From Thalassobaculum litoreum DSM 18839 (lineage in GTDB: Bacteria; Pseudomonadota; Alphaproteobacteria; Thalassobaculales; Thalassobaculaceae), in the NCBI RefSeq assembly GCF_900102465.1, contig NZ_FNBW01000009.1:62001-126000 (forward strand): DNA of 64,000 nucleotides. The letters are read 5' to 3'. The position numbers were made by a program, and so were the translations under genes. Positions 52,000 to 60,000 of the stretch are shown here, piece after piece. The notes below the pieces were generated by a model, which worked only from the letters and a program-made list of their open reading frames with translations, searched no databases and had not been told where the DNA came from. Position 1 is the first letter of the stretch. Each line of letters starts with the position of its first letter.

Positions 52000-52551
52000 A
52001 TGACCCCGACCGTCATCCTTCTCGACGGCGTCGGCAGCGCCGGCAAGACCTCCATCGCCCGCGCCTTTCAGGAGGTCGCGCGCGATCCGTTCCTGCATGT
52101 GCAGATGGACGGCTTCTTCGACATGCTGCCGGCCCGCCTGATAGGCCACCCGGACGGCGTCGACTTCGTCCCGGTCCCCGGCGACGGTCCGCCCGAAGTG
52201 GCGGTGCGCAGCGGCCCGGCCGGCGCCCGCCTGTTCGGAGCCATTCCGGCGGCTGTCGCCGCGCTGGCGAGCGCCGGCAACAACCTGATCGTCGACGACG
52301 TCATTCTGGGCGACCGGATGGCGGAGTACGACCGGCACCTCGCCCGGTTCCGTTTCCTGAAGTTCGCTGTCCACGCACCGCTGGAGGTCCTGGAAGCCCG
52401 CGAAGCGGCACGCGGCGACCGCAGGATCGGCCTCGCCCGATGGCAGTTCCCGCGGGTGCATGCGGGCAAGACCTACGATCTGGAGATCGACACCGCCGAG
52501 CACGGCCCCGAAGACTGTGCCCGGCTGATCTGTGACGCCTTCGGCCTTTAG
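52000..52551 (+). CDS. Chloramphenicol phosphotransferase-like kinase
   Basis: P-loop kinase of 183 residues related to the chloramphenicol 3-O-phosphotransferase group. The P-loop is LDGVGSAGKTSIARAFQ, HVQMDGFFDMLP holds the substrate-side Asp, NNLIVDDVI the Walker B strand, and APLEVLEAREAARGDRRIGLARWQF the lid with its arginines. The ATG at 52000 is chosen over 51979 because GGAGG precedes it. A resistance role is not implied: many such chromosomal kinases have unknown small substrates. Confidence 0.8.
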   Translation: MTPTVILLDGVGSAGKTSIARAFQEVARDPFLHVQMDGFFDMLPARLIGHPDGVDFVPVPGDGPPEVAVRSGPAGARLFGAIPAAVAALASAGNNLIVDDVILGDRMAEYDRHLARFRFLKFAVHAPLEVLEAREAARGDRRIGLARWQFPRVHAGKTYDLEIDTAEHGPEDCARLICDAFGL

Positions 52552-53999
52552 GCCCGGCCCTGCCGCAGCGCCCGGCCGGAGCGTTCGCCGGTACACCGGC
52601 CCTCGGCCCAGACGATGCGGCCGTTGACGATCACCGTGTCGATGCCGGCGGCCGGGGTCATCGGGTCCTCGAAGGTGGCGCTGTCGATGATGTCCCGGGC
52701 GTCGAACACGCACAGGTCGGCGAACTTGCCCTCCGCCACCTCGCCCCGGTCCTTCAGGCCGAACTCCTCGGCGGAGAGCGAGGTCATGCGGCGCACCGCC
52801 TCCTCCAGCGGAAACAGGCCGAGATCGCGGGAATAATGGCCGAGAATGCGCGGGAAGGTGCCCCACAGCCGCGGATGCGGGAACTCGTCATGGGGCAGGC
52901 CGTCGGAGCCGAACATCGCCTGCGGATAGGACAGGATGCGCTGCACGTCGTCCTCGTCCATGGAGAAGTAGATCGCGCCGGCCGGCTGCAGCCGTTCCGC
53001 CGCCGCGTACACGTCCACGCCCCACTCCTCGGCGACGTCCTTCAGGTCGCGCCCCTTGTGCTCGGGATGCGGCACCGACCAGGTCACCATGACCCGGTTG
53101 GAGAAGGCGATGCTGTCCGCCTTCAGCACCGTGGAGGAGGCGTGATACGGATACACGTCGAGACCGATCTTCTGGCTCTTCCGATAGCGGTCGAACAGCG
53201 CCAGCGTCTCCTTGGAGCGGCCGAAATTGTCCTTCCCGTGCACCTTGTGGTGGGAGACGATCACCGGCACCCCGGCCTCTCGGCCGATCAGGAAAGTCTC
53301 CTCCAGGCTCTTCACCACATCGGCACCCTCGTTGCGCATATGGGTGACGTAGCGCCCGCCATGGGTCTTCAGCGCCCTGGCGATCTCGATCACCTCCTCG
53401 GTCGGCGCCTGCTCAGACGGCGCGTAGAACAGGCCGGTGGACAAACCGCTGGCGCCGGCGTCCAGCGACTCCTCCAGCCGGCCGCGCATGGTCTTGATCT
53501 CGTCCGACCTTGCTGCCCGGTAGACGTCGTCCATGGCACCGACCCGCAAGGTCGAGTGACCGACCAGGAAGGCGGCGTTGACGCTGGCCGGGGCCTCGTC
53601 GATCGCGGTCAGGAAGGCGTCGAAGGTGCCGTATTTCCACCATTCCTCGGTGCCGAGCAGGTCGAGCGGCGGCGGCGGGCGGCGGTCCATGACCAGCGGC
53701 GCCAGGGAGATGCCGCAATTGCCGACGACGACGCTGGTCACGCCCTGGCTCACCTTCATGTCCATGGTCGGCTTCGACAGCAGCGCCCGGTCGTCATGGG
53801 TGTGCACATCGACGAATCCCGGCGCGACGATGCGGCCGGTGACGTCGATCTCGCGGCCCGCCCGGACGGAGGAGAGGTCGCCGATGGCGGCGATCCGGTC
53901 GTCGACGATCGCCACGTCGGCCCGCATCCGCGCCGCCCCGGTCCCGTCGATCACCTCGCCCCCGCTCAGTTTCAGGTCGCAGCGCTCCAATCCGGCCAT
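52548..53999 (-). CDS. N-acyl-D-amino-acid deacylase (D-aminoacylase family)
   Basis: Amidohydrolase that releases D-amino acids from their N-acyl forms. 483 residues from the ATG 53997-53999 with AAGGAGA in front. Metal site: FVDVHTHDD (HxH) near residue 65, the ligand Cys in TSVVVGNCGISLAPL, VIVSHHKVHGKDN (His), HMRNEGADV, and a C-terminal Asp in MFGSDGLPHDE. These fit the D-aminoacylase branch. It ends 4 bp inside the end of the convergent kinase gene. It belongs with the other N-acyl-amino-acid hydrolases of the window. Confidence 0.9.
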   Translation of the reverse strand: MAGLERCDLKLSGGEVIDGTGAARMRADVAIVDDRIAAIGDLSSVRAGREIDVTGRIVAPGFVDVHTHDDRALLSKPTMDMKVSQGVTSVVVGNCGISLAPLVMDRRPPPPLDLLGTEEWWKYGTFDAFLTAIDEAPASVNAAFLVGHSTLRVGAMDDVYRAARSDEIKTMRGRLEESLDAGASGLSTGLFYAPSEQAPTEEVIEIARALKTHGGRYVTHMRNEGADVVKSLEETFLIGREAGVPVIVSHHKVHGKDNFGRSKETLALFDRYRKSQKIGLDVYPYHASSTVLKADSIAFSNRVMVTWSVPHPEHKGRDLKDVAEEWGVDVYAAAERLQPAGAIYFSMDEDDVQRILSYPQAMFGSDGLPHDEFPHPRLWGTFPRILGHYSRDLGLFPLEEAVRRMTSLSAEEFGLKDRGEVAEGKFADLCVFDARDIIDSATFEDPMTPAAGIDTVIVNGRIVWAEGRCTGERSGRALRQGRA

Positions 54000-54210
54000 C
54001 GTCGTCTCCTTGATCTCGCAAGCCCCGATGGCAGCCCGCCGCCACCCCGAAGTCAAGGCGGGTTAAAGCGTTCCGACCAGAAAGCCCTATCGGGTCAGCC
54101 AGCATGCTTCCCGTGATAATTGCATCCGACGAGGCGTGACAATTTTCAATGCTGGCACCCGGAAGTTGGTGCCCAATGGGTTCACCGTATTCAGTCAGGA
54201 GGATCAGCTC

Positions 54211-54705
54211 ATGGCGAATTTCGAACTTTTTGTGGATCCGGAGACGCCCGACAATCTCGCCGGCGTTCGCAGCGTATCGTCAGCCTTTGTTGGCGAAGTC
54301 CGCGTGTTTCTTGGCGAGATCTTGCAACAATATCCCGACCTGATGGTCGAGGAGTTGATCCAGCCGGTGTCCGAACTCTTCGAAGCCAGCGGACCGGCTT
54401 TCGAGTCTTGCCAGCAATGGTGCGCCGACATGCCGATCGAGCACATCGACGGCCACGATCTCCGCGCCCGGAGCCTGAACCGGAAACTTGGAATGGTGAA
54501 CTACTGGTATCGGCGTTTTTTGCAAACTGCGCAGCAGATCCCCGATCCGCGCCGCGTGGTGCTCGGGCCGATCCTTCGGCGGCTGCTCGAATTCCTGAAC
54601 TCGCTGCTGAAGAGCCTTTTGAGCGCCGCGCCTGCCGGAGGCGCGGTGGTCGAACTGAAGGAAGCGTTCGAGGGAGCGGTCGACGATCTGACGGACATGA
54701 CATAG
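54211..54705 (+). CDS. Hypothetical protein in less GC-rich DNA
   Basis: 164 residues from the ATG at 54211, preceded by AGGAGG; an open frame from 54136 lacks a ribosome site. The codon use is visibly less GC-biased than in the neighbours. It is mostly helical: VSSAFVGEVRVFLGEILQQYPDLMVEELIQ, then GMVNYWYRRFLQTAQQIPDPR, and a hydrophobic leucine-rich stretch VVLGPILRRLLEFLNSLLKSLLSAAP that could lie on a membrane. No family is recognised. Its composition suggests recent gain. Confidence 0.7.
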   Translation: MANFELFVDPETPDNLAGVRSVSSAFVGEVRVFLGEILQQYPDLMVEELIQPVSELFEASGPAFESCQQWCADMPIEHIDGHDLRARSLNRKLGMVNYWYRRFLQTAQQIPDPRRVVLGPILRRLLEFLNSLLKSLLSAAPAGGAVVELKEAFEGAVDDLTDMT

Positions 54706-54775
54706 CAGGCGTTGACCGGGCGTGAACGCCCCCCACCTCTCACCGAGACCCGTTTTCCGGCCGAGAGGACCCCAG

Positions 54776-55921
54776 ATGCTCCCGACCCGACCGTTGCTGC
54801 TCGCCCTGCCCTTTCTCGCAGCACTGCCCTCACTGGCCGTCGCGCAGGAGACCGAGCAGGCCGAGGCCTGCGCCCTGACCGCCGAAACCAGAGTCGCCGA
54901 TCTCGATCATCCCTGGGGCGTCACCTTCCTGCCCGACGGCATGGCGGTCATCACCGAGCGCGATGGCGCCCTGTGGCTGGCCGACCCGCAATCGGGGGAG
55001 AAATCGGCGATCGACGGCGCCCCGAACGTGCGGGCGTCCGGCCAGGGCGGCCTGCTCGACGTGGTCGCCCATCCGGACTTCACCGACAACCGGCGGCTCT
55101 ACTTCTCCTACTCCGAGCGGCGCGGAGACGGGCTCACCGGCACCGCCATCGCCCATGGCACGCTGTCGGCCGACGGATCGCGGCTGACCGACCTGACGCA
55201 GATCTTCTCGATGTCGCTGGCGACCGGCACGACGCGGCATTTCGGCTCACGCATCGTCTTCAAGGGCGATGGGACACTGTGGTTCACCATCGGCGACCGC
55301 GGCGACCGGCCGCGCGCGCAGAATCCCAGCGACCATGCCGGCTCGGTGCTGAGGATCGCGGAGGACGGCAGCATCCCGGGCGACAATCCCTTCGCCGACG
55401 GCAGAAACGGCGCCCGCGAGATCTGGTCCTTCGGCCACCGCAACCCGCAGGGTGCCGCCCGGCACCCGGAGACCGGCGCGCTGTGGATCGTGGAGCACGG
55501 CGCGCGCGGGGGCGACGAGATCAACCGGCCGGAGGCGGGAAAGAACTATGGCTGGCCGACGATCTCCTACGGCCGCCATTACCACGGTGGCCAGATCGGA
55601 ATCGGGACGTCGGCGGCCGGCATGGAGCAGCCGGTCTACTACTGGGATCCGTCGATCGCGCCGTCGGGCCTCGCCTTCGTGGGCGGTGATCTCTTTCCGG
55701 CCTGGACCGGCGACATCCTGGTCGGCGCCCTGAAGGACCGCATGCTGGTGCGGCTCGACATGGAGGACGGCGCGGTCGCCGGCGAGGAGCGGCTGTTCAA
55801 GGGCCGGTTCGGCCGGGTGCGCGACGTCCGGATGGGTCCGGACGGCGCGATCTGGTTGCTGACCGATGAGAGCGACGGCGCGCTGATCCGTGTCGCGCCG
55901 TCGGAGGGTGTCTGCGGCTAG
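54776..55921 (+). CDS. PQQ-dependent aldose sugar dehydrogenase family protein (exported)
   Basis: 381 residues from the ATG 54776, with GAGAGGA in front. The signal peptide MLPTRPLLLALPFLAALPSL ends at AVA. The six-bladed beta-propeller pattern shows as LDHPWGVTFLPDGMAVITER, GGLLDVVAHPDF, LYFSYSERR, WFTIGDRGDRP, SFGHRNPQGAARHPETGALWIVEHGARGGDEIN (with the PQQ-contacting His-Arg-Asn) and WLLTDESDGALIRV. The family oxidises aldoses in the periplasm with pyrroloquinoline quinone. The last residues coincide with a 20-bp tandem duplication. Confidence 0.87.
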   Translation: MLPTRPLLLALPFLAALPSLAVAQETEQAEACALTAETRVADLDHPWGVTFLPDGMAVITERDGALWLADPQSGEKSAIDGAPNVRASGQGGLLDVVAHPDFTDNRRLYFSYSERRGDGLTGTAIAHGTLSADGSRLTDLTQIFSMSLATGTTRHFGSRIVFKGDGTLWFTIGDRGDRPRAQNPSDHAGSVLRIAEDGSIPGDNPFADGRNGAREIWSFGHRNPQGAARHPETGALWIVEHGARGGDEINRPEAGKNYGWPTISYGRHYHGGQIGIGTSAAGMEQPVYYWDPSIAPSGLAFVGGDLFPAWTGDILVGALKDRMLVRLDMEDGAVAGEERLFKGRFGRVRDVRMGPDGAIWLLTDESDGALIRVAPSEGVCG

Positions 55922-55940
55922 CGGAGGGTGCCTGCGGCTA
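55901..55940. repeat. 20-bp tandem duplication over a stop codon
   Basis: The unit CGGAGGGTGTCTGCGGCTA occurs at 55902-55920 and again, with one change, at 55922-55940, a 20-bp period. The stop TAG of the sugar dehydrogenase gene (55919-55921) lies at the junction, so the second copy repeats the last codons and stop just outside the gene. Confidence 0.85.
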
Positions 55941-55944
55941 GAGC

Positions 55945-56043
55945 GCGAGCAGTTCAGATCGAAACGATCTGTACGGTGAATCTCCCTCTAACCCAGCAAA
56001 GTTAGAGCAAATTCACACGAGCAGATGTTTCCATCTGATCGTG
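55945..56043. repeat. Intergenic element of three consecutive hairpins
   Basis: Between the convergent sugar dehydrogenase and secreted-protein genes there are three palindromes in a row. CAGATCG AAA CGATCTG is at 55955-55971. A nested stem pairs GTGAA with TTCAC and CTCTAAC with GTTAGAG (55976-56016). CACGAGCAGATG pairs with CATCTGATCGTG around TTTC (56016-56043, one mismatch). The A+T-richer composition and compact fold suggest a dispersed intergenic element; it may also end transcription from both sides. Confidence 0.65.
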
Positions 56044-56050
56044 ATTTTCT

Positions 56051-57076
56051 CTAGCGCTGGCCAGCGATGGCAGCCACCTGGTTGAGGAAGGTGGCGTCCG
56101 CCGTCTGGGCAATCTGCAGCGTTTCACCGATATGGCTGACGGCAATCATGTTGCCGGAGGCATGCGGGAAGAAGGTCAGCACCTCATAGGCGGCGCTGCC
56201 GTTGCCGACATCGGTGCAGGACAACTCCACATGCGGCAGGATCGTTTCCGTGCCCGGCATGATGCGCAGATCCGCCTCGGAGGTGAGCTGGCCCTTGCAG
56301 CTCGGCGCCTTCAGCTTGGTCAGCTCGGCCCGCAGCTCCTCCTCGCTATGGCTGCCTCCCACCGACTGGACCAGACCGAGCCCGCGCTCGATCCGCCAGA
56401 CCAGCGCCGCGTTCCAGCGCTTCATGGCCTGATCGACATCCTTGGGGATGCCGAACTGGTCCTGGGGCAGATCATTCAGCACGCGCCAGGCAAAGGCCTG
56501 GGGCTGCAGCGTGAACAGGTCCTGGCCGTGGATCTTGGCCAGCTTCTCGCGGGCCTGAGCGGCCTTCTCGCCGTCCTGGACGCCCGCCTTCACCTGACGG
56601 ACGCAATCCTCCATCACGCCGAAGGCCTTCGCGGTGCCGGTCAGCGGAAACTTCAGGGTGCCGAAGAAGCCGGTGATCGTCGCGACATTGCCGGCCTTGA
56701 ACGCCTGGACCAGCTCCGGATGGTCCTGCATCAGGGTGCCGAGCGTATCCTTGCTCACCACCTGGAAGGCACCGCTCACTTCCGGGCGGTCGTCGACCTT
56801 GATGGTGACCTTGGCGGCCTGACCGGGTTCCAGCGTCCAGCTCTTGTTGATCAGATAGACTTCGTACGTGCCGTTGGCCGCCAGTCCGAAGCCGAGATCC
56901 GTCTCGCTCTCATAGTCGCCGACGATGGCGCAGCGCTGGAACTGCCCCTCCTTGGAGATATAGGCGTCGCCCTGCCAGATCCCGCTCTTGAACGCGGCCG
57001 AAGCCGGTGAGGCGATCGAGAGGGTCAACGCGGCAACGACGGCGGCGACCGTCGCAATCGAACGAAGTGCGGTCAT
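56051..57076 (-). CDS. Exported hypothetical protein
   Basis: 341 residues. A signal peptide (MTALRSIATVAAVVAALTLS, cleavage after ASA) sends it to the periplasm. The mature protein begins FKSGIWQGDAYISKEGQFQRCAIVG and appears to have two parts: a beta-rich half with YEVYLINKSWTLEPGQAAKV and a helical segment around KAGVQDGEKAAQAREKLAKIHG, ending in strands with SCTDVGNGSAAYEVLTFFPH. Four cysteines could form two disulfides. I do not recognise the family. Confidence 0.7.
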   Translation of the reverse strand: MTALRSIATVAAVVAALTLSIASPASAAFKSGIWQGDAYISKEGQFQRCAIVGDYESETDLGFGLAANGTYEVYLINKSWTLEPGQAAKVTIKVDDRPEVSGAFQVVSKDTLGTLMQDHPELVQAFKAGNVATITGFFGTLKFPLTGTAKAFGVMEDCVRQVKAGVQDGEKAAQAREKLAKIHGQDLFTLQPQAFAWRVLNDLPQDQFGIPKDVDQAMKRWNAALVWRIERGLGLVQSVGGSHSEEELRAELTKLKAPSCKGQLTSEADLRIMPGTETILPHVELSCTDVGNGSAAYEVLTFFPHASGNMIAVSHIGETLQIAQTADATFLNQVAAIAGQR

Positions 57077-57257
57077 TCATCGGCTCCCGGCCGGTGGCAA
57101 TGTCCCCTGCCCTAACGCGTATCGGGGTGCGGGCTCAAGCGTCGCCCAACAGAACCGCAAGATCGTGACGGATCTAGGGCAACGCAAGGGGCGGGGCAAA
57201 CATCGCGCCGACGAGGCCCGCACGGGGCGGTGAAGCGGCCGGCACTCGGCCGCGGCC

Positions 57258-57704
57258 TTACTGCTGTTGCGCGTCGGCGGCCGCGACCGTCTGGGTCAGA
57301 ACGTCCCGCAGGGCCGCGGTCACCTCGCCGCCCGCGCGCTGGCGCAACGCCACCTCCGCGCGCCGCCAGTGCGGCCGCGCCAGCGCCAGCATGTCGCGGC
57401 CCGTGTCGGTCAGTTCCACCGAGCGACTGCGTCTGTCCGACCCGGGCGCCAGCCGGACCCAGCCGGCGTCCCGCAGCGGCGCCAGGTTCCGGGTCAGGGT
57501 CGTGCGGTCCAGGTCCAGCCGGTCCGCGAGGTCGGTCACCGACGGACGGTCCATCCGCTCGATGTTCGACAGCAGCCCGTACTGGGTGACCTTAAGACCG
57601 GTTTCTTTCAGCGCCTCGTCGTAATACTGGGTGAGCCGACGCGCCGCGCCACGCACTAGCGAGCAGGTACAGGCCAAACCGGCTTCGTCGCTTGGGACCA
57701 TCAT
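57258..57704 (-). CDS. MarR-family transcription regulator
   Basis: 148 residues from the ATG at 57702-57704. The winged helix reads LTQYYDEALKETGLKVTQYGLLSNIER, SVTDLADRLDLDRTTLTRNLAPLRDAGWVRL and the wing SDRRSRSVELTDTGRDML. ACTCSLVRGAARR near the N-terminus has two cysteines that could sense oxidants. It is divergent from an MFS permease, with a palindromic site between, so it probably represses both genes until its ligand binds. Confidence 0.88.
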   Translation of the reverse strand: MMVPSDEAGLACTCSLVRGAARRLTQYYDEALKETGLKVTQYGLLSNIERMDRPSVTDLADRLDLDRTTLTRNLAPLRDAGWVRLAPGSDRRSRSVELTDTGRDMLALARPHWRRAEVALRQRAGGEVTAALRDVLTQTVAAADAQQQ

Positions 57705-57725
57705 CACGCGCCAATTGACAATTAT

Positions 57726-57751
57726 GTGCAGGTACACGAGTGTAGCTGCAC
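57726..57751. promoter_or_regulatory. Palindromic operator between marR and the MFS gene
   Basis: 26-bp near-perfect inverted repeat: GTGCAG (57726-57731) with CTGCAC (57746-57751), and inner TACAC with GTGTA around GA. Only one base pair per arm fails. It lies 22 bp upstream of the marR start and 51 bp upstream of the MFS start. TTGACA (57715-57720) is a -35-like hexamer next to it, on the plus strand. Confidence 0.72.
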
Positions 57752-57802
57752 GTACTGTAACACACCCCACATTTCCGGCCAACCGCCCTTCCGGAGTCTG
57801 CC

Positions 57803-59032
57803 ATGTCGACCCTCGCCCATCCCTCGTCACCCGGCTGGAGGACTCCCGTCGTGGTGATCGTCGCCGGATGTCTGATCGCCATGATCGGCTTCGGAATCCG
57901 CTCGGCGTTCGGTCTGTTCCTGGAGCCGATGACCCTGGCCAAGGGGTGGGACCGGGAGACGTTCGGTCTCGCCATGGCGATCCAGAACCTGCTCTGGGGC
58001 ATCGGCGTGCCGGTCGCCGGCATGATCGCCGACAAGTTCGGCCCCTCGCGGGTTCTGGCGGTCGGCGCGGTGATCTACACGGTCGGGGTCTGGGGCATGG
58101 CGACGGCCGACAGCTCCCTGGAGCTGCACCTGTTCGGCGGCGTGCTGACCGGAATCGGGGTGGCCTTCACAGCCTTCTCGCTGGCCATGGCCGCCATGGC
58201 CAAGGTCGTCGGGCCGGAGCGCCGGTCCCTGGCGCTCGGCCTCGGCACGGCGGCGGGTTCGTTCGGCCAGGTGGTGTTCTCCCCGCTCGGTCAGGGCTTC
58301 ATCGGCGCCTATGGCTGGGAGAGCGCCCTGCTGATGCTGGCGGCCTCGGCGCTGTTCATCATCCCGCTGGCCTTCATCCTGCCCTCGAACACCAATGCCA
58401 AGGGCGAGGTGCCGAGCAACCAGACCTTCCGTCAGGCGATGGCCGAGGCCGGCGCCCATCGCGGCTACATCCTGCTGACCATCGGCTTCTTCGTCTGCGG
58501 TTTCCACGTGGCCTTCATCACCGTGCACTTCCCGTCCTATGTCCGTGACCTGGGGCTGGATCCGACGGTTGGTGCCTATTCGCTCGCGCTGGTCGGACTG
58601 TTCAACATCATCGGGTCCTTCGCCTCCGGAATGGCGGGCCAGCGCTGGAGCAAGAAGGTCGGGCTCAGCACGATCTACTTCGCCCGTGCCATCGTCATCA
58701 TCGCGCTGCTCATGGCGCCGAAGACGGAGCTGACGATCTACCTGTTCGCCGGCGCCATGGGCATTCTGTGGCTCTCGACCGTCCCGCTCACCACCGGCAT
58801 CGTCGCCCAAATCTTCGGCGTGAAGTACATGGCCACCCTGTTCGGCTTCGTGTTCCTCAGCCACCAGCTCGGCTCGTTCGCCGGCATCTGGCTCGGCGGC
58901 TACCTGTACGACACGACCGGCTCCTATGACGGGGTGTGGTGGGCCGGCGTGGTGCTGGGTCTGGCGGCGGCGATCATCCATCTGCCGATCAACGAGAAGC
59001 CGCTCGCCCGGCTCACCCCGGTCACCGTCTAA
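57803..59032 (+). CDS. MFS transporter
   Basis: 409 residues with twelve hydrophobic segments. The loop between helices 2 and 3 reads GMIADKFGPSRVLAVGAV, the usual MFS motif A form; AFGLFLEPMTLAKGWDRETFGLAMAIQNLLWG is typical of the oxalate/formate and monocarboxylate group, which suggests an organic-acid substrate or drug export. A MarR regulator and operator lie immediately upstream. Confidence 0.87.
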   Translation: MSTLAHPSSPGWRTPVVVIVAGCLIAMIGFGIRSAFGLFLEPMTLAKGWDRETFGLAMAIQNLLWGIGVPVAGMIADKFGPSRVLAVGAVIYTVGVWGMATADSSLELHLFGGVLTGIGVAFTAFSLAMAAMAKVVGPERRSLALGLGTAAGSFGQVVFSPLGQGFIGAYGWESALLMLAASALFIIPLAFILPSNTNAKGEVPSNQTFRQAMAEAGAHRGYILLTIGFFVCGFHVAFITVHFPSYVRDLGLDPTVGAYSLALVGLFNIIGSFASGMAGQRWSKKVGLSTIYFARAIVIIALLMAPKTELTIYLFAGAMGILWLSTVPLTTGIVAQIFGVKYMATLFGFVFLSHQLGSFAGIWLGGYLYDTTGSYDGVWWAGVVLGLAAAIIHLPINEKPLARLTPVTV

Positions 59033-59083
59033 AGCTCACACGGGGCTGGACAAATCCGACATGGACGGCGAATACCACCGTCC

Positions 59084-59986
59084 ATGTCGAACCCGCGCGA
59101 GATCCCCCTGAGCAAACGCCTGCTTTGGCCGCTGGAGGCCGCTGGCGCGCTCGCCGTCTACGGGCTGATGCGGCTGCTCCCGATCGATGCGGCCTCGGCG
59201 CTCGGCGCCGCCGTGCTGGCGCGGGTCGGCCCGATGCTTCGCCTTCACAAGGTCGCGCGCGGCAACCTGGAACGGGCCTTCCCGGAGAAGGACGCGGGCG
59301 AGATCGACCGGATCCTGGCCGGCATGTGGCGTAACCTCGGCCGGACCGCCGGCGAGTTCGCGCATATCCGCACCCTGCTGCGCGAGATGGACCGCCGGGT
59401 CGAGATCGTCGGCGCCGAACACGCCCTGGCGGCGATGCGGGACGGCGGTCCGGCGATCTACGTCTCCGGCCACATCGCCAACTGGGAGCTGATGCCGCTG
59501 GCCGCCGCCCATGTCGGGCTGGTGATCGACGCGGTGTACCGCGCCCCGGACAATCCGCTGATCTCCTCGCTCTACGACAAGCGCAAGCCGCATCCGGACG
59601 CCACGATGTTTCCCAAGGGCAGCCAGGGCGCGCGCGGCGTGATGGATGCGCTGAAGCGCGGCCGCCCGCTCGGCCTGTTGATTGATCAGAAGATGAATGA
59701 CGGGATCGAGGCCCGGTTCTTCGGCCGCAGGGCGATGACCACCCCGGCCTTTGCCCAGCTCGCCCGGCGGTTCGACTGCCCCATCGTCGCGGTGCGGATC
59801 GAGCGGCTTGAAGGTGCGCGGTTCCGGGTGACCGCCCATGAGGGGGTGACGGTGCCGCGCGACGGCAAGGCGTCGGAAGACGTCGCCGCCACCGTGCAGC
59901 GGTTCAACGACCTGCTGGAGAGCTGGATCCGCGAGCGGCCGGAACAGTGGCTCTGGGTCCACCGGCGCTGGCCGAAGGGGGAGTAG
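59084..59986 (+). CDS. Lipid A lauroyl/myristoyl-type acyltransferase (LpxL/HtrB family)
   Basis: 300 residues. Adds a secondary acyl chain to lipid A at the inner membrane. An N-terminal hydrophobic anchor (LWPLEAAGALAVYGLMRLLP) is followed by the catalytic His130-x4-Glu135 in YVSGHIANWELMPLA, DAVYRAPDNPLI, LIDQKMNDGIEARFFGR and the ending WLWVHRRWPKG, all typical of the family. It is convergent with msbA, 14 bp apart. Which acyl chain is added cannot be read. Confidence 0.9.
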   Translation: MSNPREIPLSKRLLWPLEAAGALAVYGLMRLLPIDAASALGAAVLARVGPMLRLHKVARGNLERAFPEKDAGEIDRILAGMWRNLGRTAGEFAHIRTLLREMDRRVEIVGAEHALAAMRDGGPAIYVSGHIANWELMPLAAAHVGLVIDAVYRAPDNPLISSLYDKRKPHPDATMFPKGSQGARGVMDALKRGRPLGLLIDQKMNDGIEARFFGRRAMTTPAFAQLARRFDCPIVAVRIERLEGARFRVTAHEGVTVPRDGKASEDVAATVQRFNDLLESWIRERPEQWLWVHRRWPKGE

Positions 59987-60000
59987 TCCGCCGCCCTTCC

